Shown piece after piece: positions 49,579-59,046 of a DNA stretch of 64,000 nucleotides; position 1 is the first letter of the stretch; every line of letters begins with the position of its first letter. Source of the stretch: Isoptericola dokdonensis DS-3 (GTDB lineage: Bacteria > Actinomycetota > Actinomycetes > Actinomycetales > Cellulomonadaceae); NCBI RefSeq assembly GCF_001636295.1, contig NZ_CP014209.1:620001-684000 (forward strand), in the 5' to 3' direction. The notes beneath the pieces were generated by a model. It worked only from the letters and a program-made list of their open reading frames with translations, was not told the DNA's origin and searched no databases. A program made the translations under genes and the position numbers.

Positions 49579-52407
49579 TCACACCACCGAGTGCGCCACC
49601 ACGCCACGCAGCACCGCGTCCTGCGCCGCCCGCGCCGCGGCCCGCACCGCCGGGCGCGGGGCCGCCGCGGACAGCTGGTCCAGGACGTCAACGACCTGCT
49701 TGCACCAGCGCACGAAGTCGCCCGCGGCGACGTCGGTGCCGCGCAGCACCGTCTCCAGGCTGCGGCCCGACGCCCACCGGTGCACCGGGGCCACCAGCCC
49801 CGCGTCGAGCGGTCCGGTCACCTCCAGGTCGTGCGCCGACTCCAGGTCCTGCAGCTTCGACCACACGGTGGCGGTGGCGTCCACGGCCCGGGCCAGGCGG
49901 CCGTCCGGCCCGCCCGGCACGTGCGCCGCACCCTCCTCACGCCGCGAGGTGTACACCACCGCGGACACCGCGGCAGCCAGCTCGGCCGGGTTGAGCGTGT
50001 CCCACACGCCCTGGCGCAGGCACTCGGCGAGCAGCAGGTCGTCCTCCGCGTACAACCGGCCGAGCCGACGCCCCGCGTCGGTGACCTCCACGACGCCGTC
50101 GCGCGAGGTCAGGTAGCCGAGCTCGCCCAGCACGTCGCACGTCCGGTCGAAGACGCGCGCGATCGACCCCGTGCGGCCGTGGATGCGCTGGACCAGCTTG
50201 TCGTGCTCACGGGCCAGGGTGTCGGCGCGCTGCGCCCACCGGGCGTGGTCCTCCCGGTCCGGGCAGCCGTGGCACGGGTGCGCCCGCAGCGCCGCCCGCA
50301 GCCGCGCCAGCTCCCGGTCCGTCGCCGCGTCCGACGCGTGCCGCGCACCACCACGCTCCTCGTCGCCCGCTGCCGGGCTCGCACCCAGCGCGTTGCGCAT
50401 CGAGGACGCCAGGTCGCGTCGCGCGTCCGGGCGGCGCGGGTTGAACGCCTTCGGGATCCGCACCCGCGCCACCGCCCGCACCCCGTCCGGCACGTCCGCG
50501 AGCGTGAGCTTCTTGACCTGCCGCTCCTGGGTGAGCACCGTGGGGCGCGGACCGTCGAACCCGCCCTCGTGCGTGCCCGGGTCCAGCACCACCACGTAGC
50601 CGCGGCGCCGACCCGACGGCACCTCCACCACGTCACCACGCCGCAGCGACGACATCGACGCCACAGCGTCCGCCCGCCGCGCGCCCCGCACCTGCCGCGA
50701 CAGCTCCTTCTCCCGGTCCGCGATCCGGCGACGCAGCCCCGCGTACTGCGCGAAGTCGCCCTTGTCGCACGCCATCGCCCCGCGGTACCCCTCCAGGGCC
50801 TCGGCGTGCGCCTGCGCCTGCTTCGCCAGACCCACCACACCACGGTCCGCCTGGAACTGCGCGAACGACGTCTCCAGCACCTCCCGCGCCCGCTCCGCGC
50901 CCACCTGACCGACCAGGTTCACCGCCATGTTGTACGTCGGGCGGAAGCTGGACCGCAGCGGGTACAACCGGCGCGACGCCAGACCGGCCAGCGCCACCGG
51001 GTCCAGACCCTCGTGGTCCACGACCACCGCGTGCCCCTCCACGTCGATGCCGCGCCGCCCCGCCCGGCCCGTCAGCTGCGTGTACTCCCCCGGCGTCACC
51101 GCCTGGTGGGCGCTGCCGTCCCACTTGACCAGCTTCTCCAGCACCACCGACCGCGCCGGCATGTTGATGCCCAGCGCCAGGGTCTCGGTGGCGAACACCA
51201 CCTTCACCAGGCCGCGGGCGAACAGCTCCTCCACCGTCTCCTTGAACACCGGCAGCAGACCCGCGTGGTGCGCCGCGATCCCCCGGGACAGGGCGTGCTG
51301 CCACTGCCAGAACCCGAGCACGTCCAGGTCCTCCGGCGGCACCGTGATCGTGCGCTCCTCCACCACGCGCCGGATCTCCGCCTCCTCCTCGGCGTCCGTG
51401 AGCCGCAGCCCCGCGCGCAGGCACTGCTCCACCGCCCCCTCGCAACCCGCCCGCGAGAAGATGAAGTAGATCGCCGGCAGCAGCGCGCCGTCGTCCAACG
51501 CCTCCACCACCGAGTGCCGGCGCGGCGTGCGCCGCTGAGGCACCGCACCGCCCTCGGAACGCCCGCCGCGCCCCCGGTGGCCCCGGTCGCCCTTGCCGCG
51601 CCGCGGACCCCCCGACCGGGCGTGCGTGCGGAACAACCGCGCCAGGTCCGGGTCGATCGGCGGGTTCGGACCCGGGTCGGTGGGGTCCACGTGCCCCGCG
51701 TACAGGTCGAACAGCCGCGGCGCCCCCCGCTGCTCCGGCGACGCCGTCACCACGTGCTGCCACAACGGCACCGGGCGGCGCTCGCTGACGACCACGACGG
51801 TGTCGCCGCGCACGGTGGCGAGCCAGTCGCCGAACTCCTCCGCGTTGGACACGGTCGCGGACAGCGACACGAGCTGGACGTGGTCGGGCAGGTGGATGAT
51901 CACCTCTTCCCAGACGGGTCCGCGGAACCGGTCGGCGAGGTAGTGCACCTCGTCCATGACGACGAACGCCAGCCCCTCCAGCGCGGTCGAGCCGGAGTAC
52001 AGCATGTTGCGCAGCACCTCGGTGGTCATGACGACCACGGGTGCGTCGGAGTTGATGGCGGTGTCGCCGGTCAGCAGGCCGACGTTCTCGGGGCCGTACC
52101 GGCGCACGAGGTCGTGGTACTTCTGGTTGCTCAGCGCCTTGATGGGCGTGGTGTAGAACGCCTTGCCGCCGCCGGTCAGGGCCAGGTGCACCGCGAACTC
52201 CCCGACGACCGTCTTGCCGGCGCCGGTGGGGGCGGCGACCAGCACCCCGCGGCCGGCCTCCAGCGCCGCGCACGCGTCCGCCTGGAAGTCGTCGAGCTCG
52301 AAGTCGAGCAGGGTGCGGAACCGGCCGAGCTCGCCGGCGTCGGCCTGGGCCCGGGTGGTGCGGGCCTTCGCGGCGGCGTAGCGCTCGGCGGGAGTGGGTT
52401 CGGCCAT
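49579..52407 (-). CDS. helY: Ski2-like DEAD/DEAH RNA helicase HelY
   Basis: A 942-aa superfamily 2 helicase of the Ski2/Mtr4 type. Motifs: FQADACAALEAGRGVLVAAP and TGAGKT (I), MDEVHYLADRFRGP (II), SLSATVSNAEEFGDW (III), FATETLALGINMPARSVVLE (V), QLTGRAGRRGID (VI). A basic Arg/Gly-rich insert lies at about residues 268-300. The C-terminal DSHCT-like helical domain follows, with a cysteine pair in CHGCPDREDH. ATG 52407 is set by TAGGCT six bases upstream. The tatA-tatC-helY order is conserved in Actinobacteria. Confidence 0.93.
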   Translation of the reverse strand: MAEPTPAERYAAAKARTTRAQADAGELGRFRTLLDFELDDFQADACAALEAGRGVLVAAPTGAGKTVVGEFAVHLALTGGGKAFYTTPIKALSNQKYHDLVRRYGPENVGLLTGDTAINSDAPVVVMTTEVLRNMLYSGSTALEGLAFVVMDEVHYLADRFRGPVWEEVIIHLPDHVQLVSLSATVSNAEEFGDWLATVRGDTVVVVSERRPVPLWQHVVTASPEQRGAPRLFDLYAGHVDPTDPGPNPPIDPDLARLFRTHARSGGPRRGKGDRGHRGRGGRSEGGAVPQRRTPRRHSVVEALDDGALLPAIYFIFSRAGCEGAVEQCLRAGLRLTDAEEEAEIRRVVEERTITVPPEDLDVLGFWQWQHALSRGIAAHHAGLLPVFKETVEELFARGLVKVVFATETLALGINMPARSVVLEKLVKWDGSAHQAVTPGEYTQLTGRAGRRGIDVEGHAVVVDHEGLDPVALAGLASRRLYPLRSSFRPTYNMAVNLVGQVGAERAREVLETSFAQFQADRGVVGLAKQAQAHAEALEGYRGAMACDKGDFAQYAGLRRRIADREKELSRQVRGARRADAVASMSSLRRGDVVEVPSGRRRGYVVVLDPGTHEGGFDGPRPTVLTQERQVKKLTLADVPDGVRAVARVRIPKAFNPRRPDARRDLASSMRNALGASPAAGDEERGGARHASDAATDRELARLRAALRAHPCHGCPDREDHARWAQRADTLAREHDKLVQRIHGRTGSIARVFDRTCDVLGELGYLTSRDGVVEVTDAGRRLGRLYAEDDLLLAECLRQGVWDTLNPAELAAAVSAVVYTSRREEGAAHVPGGPDGRLARAVDATATVWSKLQDLESAHDLEVTGPLDAGLVAPVHRWASGRSLETVLRGTDVAAGDFVRWCKQVVDVLDQLSAAAPRPAVRAAARAAQDAVLRGVVAHSVV

Positions 52408-52413
52408 GGCGTC

Positions 52414-52419
52414 AGCCTA
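52414..52419 (-). promoter_or_regulatory. Leaderless promoter of helY
   Basis: TAGGCT on the minus strand, six bases before ATG 52407, between the dagK stop and helY. Confidence 0.6.
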
Positions 52420-52443
52420 CGGCGCGAACCTCGTCGGACCGGG

Positions 52444-53475
52444 TCACGGCCCGCCGGGTGCGGCGAGCAGGGCGACGGCGCCCGGCACGGCCCGCGCGGT
52501 GACGGGCAGCGGTCCGAGCGCCTCCCCGTCGCCGTGCGCCAGGGGCAGCTCCGAGGGCTGCCGTGCGCCGCGGGGCCGGTCGGCAGAGGGCACGTCCGCC
52601 GGGGCGATGGTGACGGCACCGGCCCGCACGACGTGCACGTCGCGGCGGCGGGTGTGCCGCCCGGAGAACATCGACGGGAAGATCGTCGCGGCCGCGGCCC
52701 GGGTGAGCACGGTGGCGACGACGACGTCGAGCAGCCCGTCGTCGCTGCGGGCGTCGGGTGCGACGCGGATGCCCCCGCCGATGCGGTGGATGTTCGCCGC
52801 GGTGACCAGCGCGGCGCGTCCGCGCCACCGGTGCACGACGTCGTCGGCGCTCGCGGCGGGCTCGAGGGGGAGTCCGCCGTCGTCGACCACCCCGGTGAAC
52901 GTCAGGTCGTAGCCCCAGGCGCGGAACGTGGCGATCTCCGCCAGGGCGGACAGCACGTACCGGGCGGGCAGGCGGGCGGGCAGCGCGTTGGCGCGGCCGT
53001 TGACAGCGGCGTCCAGCCCGGCGGACACCGCGCCGGCGACCCAGCGTGCCCCGGGGGCGCCGGTGACGGCGATCGCGTCGACGGGCCGGGTGCGGCCGGT
53101 GGCCAGGGCGGTGAGCAGCAGGTCGGCCGCCGCACCGGGGCGACGCACCGGCAGGTCGTGCGCGGCGGCGAAGTCGTTCCCGGTCCCGGCCGCGACGACG
53201 CCCAGCGGGACGCCCGCGCCGGCGACGGCCTGGACGCCGACGTGCACCATGCCGTCCCCGCCGACCACGACGAGGGCGTCGACGGCGCCGTCGCGCACGG
53301 CCGTGGTGGTGCGGGCGGTGGCGTCGGCGGCGTCGGTACCGGTGAGGTCGACGACGTCGTGCCCGGCGGCGCGCAGCCGCCCGACCACCAGCAGCCCGGC
53401 GTCGCGGGCGCGGCCACCCGCAGCAGTGGGGTTGACAGCCACCCCGACCCGCCGCACGGCGCCGCGGTCGCTCAC
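52444..53475 (-). CDS. Diacylglycerol kinase-family lipid kinase
   Basis: A 343-aa soluble DagK/YegS-type kinase: VAVNPTAAGGRARDAGLLVV, the nucleotide loop VVVGGDGMVHVGVQAVAG, VVAAGTGNDFAAAHDLPVRR and a C-terminal beta domain with SDDGLLDVVVATVL. It phosphorylates diacylglycerol or a related lipid. GTG 53475 lies 28 bases after tatC, in the tatA-tatC-dagK run. The insertion between tatC and helY appears common in Micrococcales (from memory). Confidence 0.87.
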   Translation of the reverse strand: MSDRGAVRRVGVAVNPTAAGGRARDAGLLVVGRLRAAGHDVVDLTGTDAADATARTTTAVRDGAVDALVVVGGDGMVHVGVQAVAGAGVPLGVVAAGTGNDFAAAHDLPVRRPGAAADLLLTALATGRTRPVDAIAVTGAPGARWVAGAVSAGLDAAVNGRANALPARLPARYVLSALAEIATFRAWGYDLTFTGVVDDGGLPLEPAASADDVVHRWRGRAALVTAANIHRIGGGIRVAPDARSDDGLLDVVVATVLTRAAAATIFPSMFSGRHTRRRDVHVVRAGAVTIAPADVPSADRPRGARQPSELPLAHGDGEALGPLPVTARAVPGAVALLAAPGGP

Positions 53476-53503
53476 CGGGCGGGCCCGGCGCAGGCCGGGA
53501 CCC

Positions 53504-54277
53504 TCACTCGGCGGGCACGACGCGGCGGCGTGCGGTGCGCCGGTCGTGCAGGAAGCAGATGCCTGTCGCGGCGAAGTACAGGACGCAGATCGGGGTCGCG
53601 AGGCCGAACATCGTCATGACGTCCAGGGTGGGGGTGACCATCGCGGCGAACACGAACGACACGAGGATCGCCCACCGCCAGCCCGCGAGCCACGTGCGGG
53701 CGGAGACGACACCCATGAGGTTGAGCACGACCATGAACACCGGCACGAGGAACGCGATGCCGCAGGCCAGGACGAGCCGCATGACGAACCCGAGGTACAG
53801 CTGGGCGCCGATGAGGTTCGCGTTGCCCTCGGGCACGAACGAGTTGAGGACCAGCACCACGGACGGCAGCACCAGCCACGCCATGACGACACCGCCGAGG
53901 AACATCGGCACGGCCGCGGCGAGGAACCCGAACACGTACTTGCGCTCGTCGCGGGTCAGGCCCGGGTTGACGAACGCGAACACCTGGTAGAGCCACCACG
54001 GGCTCGAGACGATCACGCCGAGGAACAGGGCGACCTTGAAGTGGATGTCGATCGCCGTGGCGACGCCGTCGAAGTTCAGCCCGATGAGCGCGCCGCGCTC
54101 CTCGGACGCCCGAGCGAGCGGCTCGACGAGGGCGTCCAGGAGCGGGTCGTAGACGATCCAGCCGAGGATCGCGCCGGCCAGCAGCCCGAGGGCGATGCGC
54201 ACGACCCTCTTGCGGACCTCGACGAGGTGCTCGCGCAGCGGCATGCGCCCCTCGGGATCCCGGGGGGTGCGGGACAT
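53504..54277 (-). CDS. tatC: Twin-arginine translocase subunit TatC
   Basis: The 257-aa receptor subunit of the Tat pathway, which exports folded proteins. Six membrane helices; the N-terminal MPLREHLVEVRKRVVRIALG with the conserved REHL-ExRxR element, FVNPGLTRDERKYVFGFLAA and the Glu of the first periplasmic loop region. ATG 54277 lies 10 bases after tatA. The tail is basic. Confidence 0.95.
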   Translation of the reverse strand: MSRTPRDPEGRMPLREHLVEVRKRVVRIALGLLAGAILGWIVYDPLLDALVEPLARASEERGALIGLNFDGVATAIDIHFKVALFLGVIVSSPWWLYQVFAFVNPGLTRDERKYVFGFLAAAVPMFLGGVVMAWLVLPSVVLVLNSFVPEGNANLIGAQLYLGFVMRLVLACGIAFLVPVFMVVLNLMGVVSARTWLAGWRWAILVSFVFAAMVTPTLDVMTMFGLATPICVLYFAATGICFLHDRRTARRRVVPAE

Positions 54278-54287
54278 GGTGCGCCTC

Positions 54288-54587
54288 TCAGCTGGTCGCG
54301 GACCCGGTGCTGCTCGGCCGGGTCGTCCCCTCGTCCGACGCGGCCGACGGGTCCTGGGCGGGCGCCGCGGGCTGCGCCGGGGTCGACGTCGAGGTCGGGG
54401 CCGGCGGCTGCGCGGGGGCGTCCGGGGCGTCCTTGTCGTCGTCGCGGAGGTCCTTGACCTCCTTCTTGAAGATCTTCAGGGAGGATCCGACGCTCTTCGC
54501 GACATCAGGCAGGCGCTTCGCGCCGAACAGCACGATGACCAGCACGATCAGCGCGACGAGGACGGCAGGGCTCTCGAAGATTCTCAC
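54288..54587 (-). CDS. tatA: Twin-arginine translocase subunit TatA
   Basis: A 99-aa pore subunit: one N-terminal helix ([20 protein letters not shown]), the hinge, and the amphipathic helix [20 protein letters not shown] followed by a long Pro/Ala/Thr-rich acidic tail. GTG 54587 follows GGAGCTGAAGG. It heads the tatA-tatC-dagK run. Confidence 0.93.
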   Translation of the reverse strand: MRIFESPAVLVALIVLVIVLFGAKRLPDVAKSVGSSLKIFKKEVKDLRDDDKDAPDAPAQPPAPTSTSTPAQPAAPAQDPSAASDEGTTRPSSTGSATS

Positions 54588-54704
54588 GGCCTTCAGCTCC
54601 AGGCAGGGTCACCGCGCCCGAACGGGCGCTTCCGGCCAGTGTAGGCCGGGTGCCGTGGCCCGCGGAACACCACCGCGGCGCCGTCGGCGGACGTCACCGG
54701 ACGT

Positions 54705-55067
54705 TCATGCGCCGTTCCGTCGCGCCGCCGTGCGCCGCTCCAACCAGGTGCTCTCCCGCCACGACCGCCACACCGGCTCCTGCCGCACCCGGCGAGCGGC
54801 CGTCCGCTCCCGCCGGGCGCCGCGCAGGTCGTGCAGGCGCCGGCGCAGCACCGCCCGGTCGTCGAACATGGTCGGGCCGGCCGGTGCGCGCTCGGCCTCC
54901 GCCCGGGCGACCGCGTCGCTGACGCGCTCGGCGCCGTCCCCGAAGACCTGCGCCGACCGACCGCCCTCGCGCAGCAGCCGCAGCCCCGCGCGCACCACCG
55001 TCCAGGCCACCCAGCCCAGGAACAGCAGCGCGGCGACCACCAGCAGCGTCCAGATCCATCCCCACAC
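54705..55067 (-). CDS. Hypothetical membrane-anchored basic protein
   Basis: A 120-aa protein with one N-terminal helix (WGWIWTLLVVAALLFLGWVA), a short linker and a strongly basic cytoplasmic tail (VLRRRLHDLRGARRERTAAR). No family recognised. GTG 55067 has TAGGCT exactly seven bases upstream, inside the last codons of pafC, so it has its own promoter. It separates pafC from tatA, which are adjacent in mycobacteria. Confidence 0.65.
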   Translation of the reverse strand: MWGWIWTLLVVAALLFLGWVAWTVVRAGLRLLREGGRSAQVFGDGAERVSDAVARAEAERAPAGPTMFDDRAVLRRRLHDLRGARRERTAARRVRQEPVWRSWRESTWLERRTAARRNGA

Positions 55068-55074
55068 GGGCGTC

Positions 55075-55080
55075 AGCCTA
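55075..55080 (-). promoter_or_regulatory. Leaderless promoter of the basic membrane protein gene
   Basis: TAGGCT on the minus strand, seven bases before GTG 55067; its first three bases are the pafC stop. Confidence 0.5.
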
Positions 55081-56052
55081 CGACTCGCCGTACGCGGCCA
55101 GCGCGTCGACCGCCGCCGCCGCGACGTCGCGGGCCACGTCCGCCGGCTCCACCGAGAGCACGTGCGGCGCGTTCGTCAGCAGCAGCCGCTGCAGCCACGC
55201 CGGGTTCGTCACCCGCAGCCGCACCTCGAACGACCCGTCGGGCAGGTCCCGCACCGACTCCACCGGCACCTCCTCGGCGATCCAGCGAGCCGTGGACGCC
55301 AGGCGCAGCGTCGCCACCCGCGGCGACCGGCTCGCCTCGGAGGCGACCTGCGCGAACACGTCCACCACCGCGCCCTCCGGCCGGGTCGAGACCGCCTCCG
55401 CGAGCACGTCGGCACCCAGCACCCGGTCCAGCCGGAACGTGCGCCGACCCGCCGCGCGGTGGCACCACCCCACCAGGTAGGTCGCGTCCGACTGCGTCAC
55501 CAGCCGCCACGGGTCCACGTCCCGGCGCGAGGTGACGTCGGCGGCGTCCACGTACCGCAGCCGCAGCCGCCGCCCCGTCGCCAACGCCCGCGTCACCGCG
55601 CCCAGCACCGCCGGGTCGCCGTCACCGCCGAGCCGCACGTCCAGCGCCGCCGCCGCCTCCCCCGTCGCCGCCGTCAGCTTCTCCAGCGCCGAGGCCACCA
55701 CCGCGGCCCGGCCCGGGTCCGCCATCACCGCCGGCGTCGTGCTCATCGCCCGCAGCGCCGCCACCAGCGCGACCGCCTCCCGCGTGCCCAGCCGCAGCGG
55801 CCGTGTCAGGCCACGCCCCTGCGTGAGGCTCACCAGACCGGCCTCCAGGGAGTACGCGTCGAAGTCGATGAGGTCGTCCGGCATGTACCCCGGCGTCCCC
55901 GACACCCACAACGCGTCGATGTCCTGCCGGATCCGCTCGGGGGTCACCGCGAACCGCTCCGCCAGTTCCTCCACGCGCACCGGTCCCGCACCGTCCAGGA
56001 ACGCCACGATCCCCAGCAGCCGCACCAGCCGGTCGTCCGCCCGCTCAGCCAT
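55078..56052 (-). CDS. pafC: WYL-domain transcription factor PafC
   Basis: A 324-aa protein with an N-terminal winged helix (DDRLVRLLGIVAFLDGAGPV, AERFAVTPERIRQDIDALWV), a WYL domain (ALATGRRLRLRYVDAADVTS, DPWRLVTQSDATYLVGWCHR) and a C-terminal WCX extension. PafB and PafC form a heterodimer that activates DNA-damage genes independently of LexA in mycobacteria. ATG 56052 overlaps pafB by eight bases. Confidence 0.92.
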   Translation of the reverse strand: MAERADDRLVRLLGIVAFLDGAGPVRVEELAERFAVTPERIRQDIDALWVSGTPGYMPDDLIDFDAYSLEAGLVSLTQGRGLTRPLRLGTREAVALVAALRAMSTTPAVMADPGRAAVVASALEKLTAATGEAAAALDVRLGGDGDPAVLGAVTRALATGRRLRLRYVDAADVTSRRDVDPWRLVTQSDATYLVGWCHRAAGRRTFRLDRVLGADVLAEAVSTRPEGAVVDVFAQVASEASRSPRVATLRLASTARWIAEEVPVESVRDLPDGSFEVRLRVTNPAWLQRLLLTNAPHVLSVEPADVARDVAAAAVDALAAYGES

Positions 56053-57115
56053 CCGAACCGTCCTCCAACCCGTCCCGCGCACCGGGGCCCGGAACCGACG
56101 ACAACCCCGCCGCCGCCCGCAACCGGCGCAGCACCTCGTCCCGCAGGCCCGCCGGGCCGAGCACCACCACCGCGTCCCCGTACCCCGCCACCTCGTCCGC
56201 CATCGCGCCCGACGACCGGAACGGCACCCGCACCACGTCCCGGCCCGCGTCCGCCGCGGCCTGCTCGTCGACGCCGTCCCCGCCGTCCGCCCGCACGTCG
56301 CCCGCCACCGGCACCGCCCGCGCCCGCAACGCCGACGCCCGCTCCGGCAGCACCCCCAGCACCGCCACCCGCTCCGCACCCAGCCCCGAACCCAGCGCCG
56401 CGTCCACGTCCACCCCGTCCGGCACCACGAACGCCCCCGGCTCCCCCTCCAGCCGCACCCGGCCGTCCACCCGCGACAACCGGAACACCCGCACCGCACC
56501 CCGGTCCAGGTCATGACCCACCACGTACCAGCCGCCCCCACGCGCCGCGATCCGCCACGGCTCCACCCGCCGCGACCGCACCTGCCCCGTCGAGGCCGCC
56601 CGGTACCGGAACGTCACCCGCCGCCGCTGCGAGATCGCCTCCAGCAACGGCCCGTACGCGTCACCCGCCGCCCGCACCCGCGGCGCCAGCCCCGCCACCG
56701 CGTCGTCCACCGCCGCACCGCCACCCGCCGCCGCCAGCTTCGTCAGCGCCCGCGACATGTCCGTCCGCAACGTCTTGTCCGACCACAGCTGCGCCGCCAA
56801 CGCCACCACACCCAGCTCCGCCGCCGTCAGGTCCACCGGACCCAACGCGTACGCCTCCGCGTCGATGCGGTAACCCACCTCGTCGCTGTGCCCGCCACCC
56901 TCCACGGTCACCACCGGCACACCCAGCGCCCGCAACGAGTCCTTGTCCCGCTCGAACATCCGCTCGAACGCCTCCGTCGACGCCGCCTGGTCGTACCCGT
57001 GGACGCTCGAGCGCACCTGCTGCTTCGTCATCGCCACCGACGTGTTCAACAACGCGATGACAAGATTCAACAACCGCTCGTCCGGACGCGTCGGCGCCCC
57101 CAGGTCCTCAACCAT
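56045..57115 (-). CDS. pafB: WYL-domain transcription factor PafB
   Basis: A 356-aa partner of PafC: RPDERLLNLVIALLNTSVAM, TKQQVRSSVHGYDQAASTEA, a WYL domain (AISQRRRVTFRYRAASTGQV, VEPWRIAARGGGWYVVGHDL) and a WCX tail. ATG 57115 was chosen because TACGGT lies seven bases upstream and MVEDLGAP matches usual N-termini. No pafA or proteasome genes are next to it; the divergent neighbour is DUF3866. Confidence 0.92.
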   Translation of the reverse strand: MVEDLGAPTRPDERLLNLVIALLNTSVAMTKQQVRSSVHGYDQAASTEAFERMFERDKDSLRALGVPVVTVEGGGHSDEVGYRIDAEAYALGPVDLTAAELGVVALAAQLWSDKTLRTDMSRALTKLAAAGGGAAVDDAVAGLAPRVRAAGDAYGPLLEAISQRRRVTFRYRAASTGQVRSRRVEPWRIAARGGGWYVVGHDLDRGAVRVFRLSRVDGRVRLEGEPGAFVVPDGVDVDAALGSGLGAERVAVLGVLPERASALRARAVPVAGDVRADGGDGVDEQAAADAGRDVVRVPFRSSGAMADEVAGYGDAVVVLGPAGLRDEVLRRLRAAAGLSSVPGPGARDGLEDGSDG

Positions 57116-57122
57116 CGGCTCC

Positions 57123-57150
57123 ACCGTAGTGCCCGGTACGCTTCCACGGG
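57123..57150. promoter_or_regulatory. Divergent leaderless promoters of pafB and DUF3866
   Basis: Minus strand TACGGT (57123-57128), seven bases before ATG 57115. Plus strand TACGCT (57137-57142), seven bases before GTG 57150. The two -10 boxes are eight bases apart, so the promoters face away from each other and probably compete. Confidence 0.6.
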
Positions 57151-58334
57151 TGACGACAGGGCCGACGACCGACCGCAGCACCGCCGACCACCTCACCTGG
57201 CGCACCGGGACCGTCCGCGCCCGCGGACGCACCTGGACCGGAGCCCGCGAGCTCACCGTCACCCTCGACCAGGCGCTCGCCGACCGCGCCCCCGGCGACG
57301 ACGTCCGCGCGCTCGCCTACACACGCCTCGTCGGCGACCCCGCCGTCGGCGACCGTCTCACCCTCAACGTCTCCGCCCTCGCGCGCGGCCTCGGCACCGG
57401 CGGGTACGCGCTCGTCGTGGCACCCACCGACCCCGACACCCTGCCCGCCGACCCGCCCCCCGGCCCCGGTCACCTCGTCAAGGCCCGCTACACCCCCCTG
57501 CAGGCCCTCGTCCTCGGCGTCGACGAGCAGGAGTCCGACCACCACGCCGCCCTGCGCGACGCCGACGACCTGGCCGGGCTGCCCGTCGTCGTCGCCGACC
57601 TGCACTCCGCCCTGCCCGCCGTCGTGGCCGGCGCGCGCCACGCCGCCGCACTCGCCGGCCGGCCCGCCCCCCGCGTCACCTACGTCATGACCGACGGCGG
57701 CGCCCTGCCCGCCGCGTTCTCCCGCACCGTCGCCGCCCTGCGCGACGCCGGCTGGCTCGACGCCACCATCACCGTCGGCCAGGCCTTCGGCGGCGACCAC
57801 GAGGCCGTCACCGTGCACACCGGGCTCCTCGCCGCCCGCCACGTCACCGACGCCGACCTCGCCGTCGTCGCCCAAGGACCCGGCAACCTCGGCACCGGCA
57901 CCCGCTGGGGCTTCTCCGGCGTCGCCGCCGGAGAAGCCGTCAACGCCGCCGCCACCCTCGGCGGCCACGCCGTCGCGTCGCTGCGCGTGTCCGGCGCCGA
58001 CCCCCGCGACCGCCACCTCGGCATCTCCCACCACTCGCTGACCGCCTACGGCCGCGTCGCCCTCGCCGGCGCCGACGTCCCCGTCGCCCGCCCCGAGACC
58101 GCCCTGCAGGACCGCCCCGGCTGGGGAGCCGACCTCACCGCCCGCATCGACGACCAGGCCAGCACCCTCCCCGACCGCCACCGGCTCGTCGACGTCCCCG
58201 CCGGCACCGACCTCCTCGACGCCCTGCGCGAGGTCCCCGTCGCCCTGTCCACCATGGGCCGCCGCCTCGACGACGACCCCGCCGCCTTCGTCACCGCCGC
58301 CGTCGCCGGCACGCACGCCCAGGCCCTGCGATGA
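57150..58334 (+). CDS. DUF3866 family protein
   Basis: A 394-aa soluble protein of a family restricted largely to Actinobacteria and some Firmicutes: GDRLTLNVSALARGLGTGGY, HLVKARYTPLQALVLGVDEQ, VTYVMTDGGALPAAFSRTVA, DLAVVAQGPGNLGTGTRWGF, RHLGISHHSLTAYGRVALAG. Biochemical function unknown. GTG 57150 is set by the -10. Its stop overlaps the next gene (ATGA), tying it to the DUF4129-MoxR-DUF58 operon. Confidence 0.87.
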   Translation: MTTGPTTDRSTADHLTWRTGTVRARGRTWTGARELTVTLDQALADRAPGDDVRALAYTRLVGDPAVGDRLTLNVSALARGLGTGGYALVVAPTDPDTLPADPPPGPGHLVKARYTPLQALVLGVDEQESDHHAALRDADDLAGLPVVVADLHSALPAVVAGARHAAALAGRPAPRVTYVMTDGGALPAAFSRTVAALRDAGWLDATITVGQAFGGDHEAVTVHTGLLAARHVTDADLAVVAQGPGNLGTGTRWGFSGVAAGEAVNAAATLGGHAVASLRVSGADPRDRHLGISHHSLTAYGRVALAGADVPVARPETALQDRPGWGADLTARIDDQASTLPDRHRLVDVPAGTDLLDALREVPVALSTMGRRLDDDPAAFVTAAVAGTHAQALR

Positions 58335-59046
58335 CCACCCCCCGCGACCGGCTCACCCACCCGGCCGCCCTCCTCGGCCTCACCGCCCTCGTCCTCGCCG
58401 GCGCCGCCGCCGCCACCCCCTGGGACCTGCGCCTGCCCACCCTCGGCCTCGACCTCCGCCTCGACGAGGCCCCCACCCCCACCGACAGCGCACCACCACC
58501 CCCGAACCCTTTCCCACCGACCCGCCCGAGACCGGCCAGACCCTCGTCACCGTCCTGATCGCCCTCGCCGTCCTCGCCGCCCTCCTCCTGCTCTGGTGGG
58601 CCGGACGCCGCATCCTCGCCGCCCTGCGCGACGCACCACCCCCACCCCACGACCCCGACCAGCTCGACCCCGGGCGCGACCTCGGCGCCACCCAGCCCGC
58701 CCTGCCCACCGCCGAGCTCGCCGACGCCGTCACCCGCGCCCTGCGCCACCTCGACCAGGCCACCACCCCCACCGACGGCGTCATCGCCGCCTGGGTCGCC
58801 CTCGAAGAAGCCGCAGCCACCCACGGCACCGCCCGCGACCCCGCCCAGACCAGCACCGAGTTCACCACCGCCGTCCTCACCACCACCCCCGCCCCCGCCC
58901 CCGAGCTCACCACCCTGCGCACCCTCTACCAGCGCGCCCGCTTCACCGACCACCCCGTCACCGACACCGACGTCACCACCGCCCGCACCGCCCTCACCAC
59001 CATCGCCCGCACCCTCGACGAACCCCCCACGGCAGCACACCCATGA
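58331..59046 (+). pseudogene. DUF4129 membrane protein with an apparent one-base deletion
   Basis: The first frame gives [20 protein letters not shown] with a membrane helix, then runs out of frame after DSAPPPP and stops at 58558. From about 58500 the frame one base earlier gives PEPFPTDPPETGQTLVTVLI, a second helix ALAVLAALLLLWWAGRRIL, and an intact DUF4129 domain: GVIAAWVALEEAAATHGTAR, then LTTLRTLYQRARFTDH. That frame has no start of its own and ends at 59046, overlapping the next ATG. Total length is one base short of a multiple of three, so a deletion in the C-rich stretch 58480-58503 is the simplest reading. True mutation or sequencing error cannot be separated here. Confidence 0.8.
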
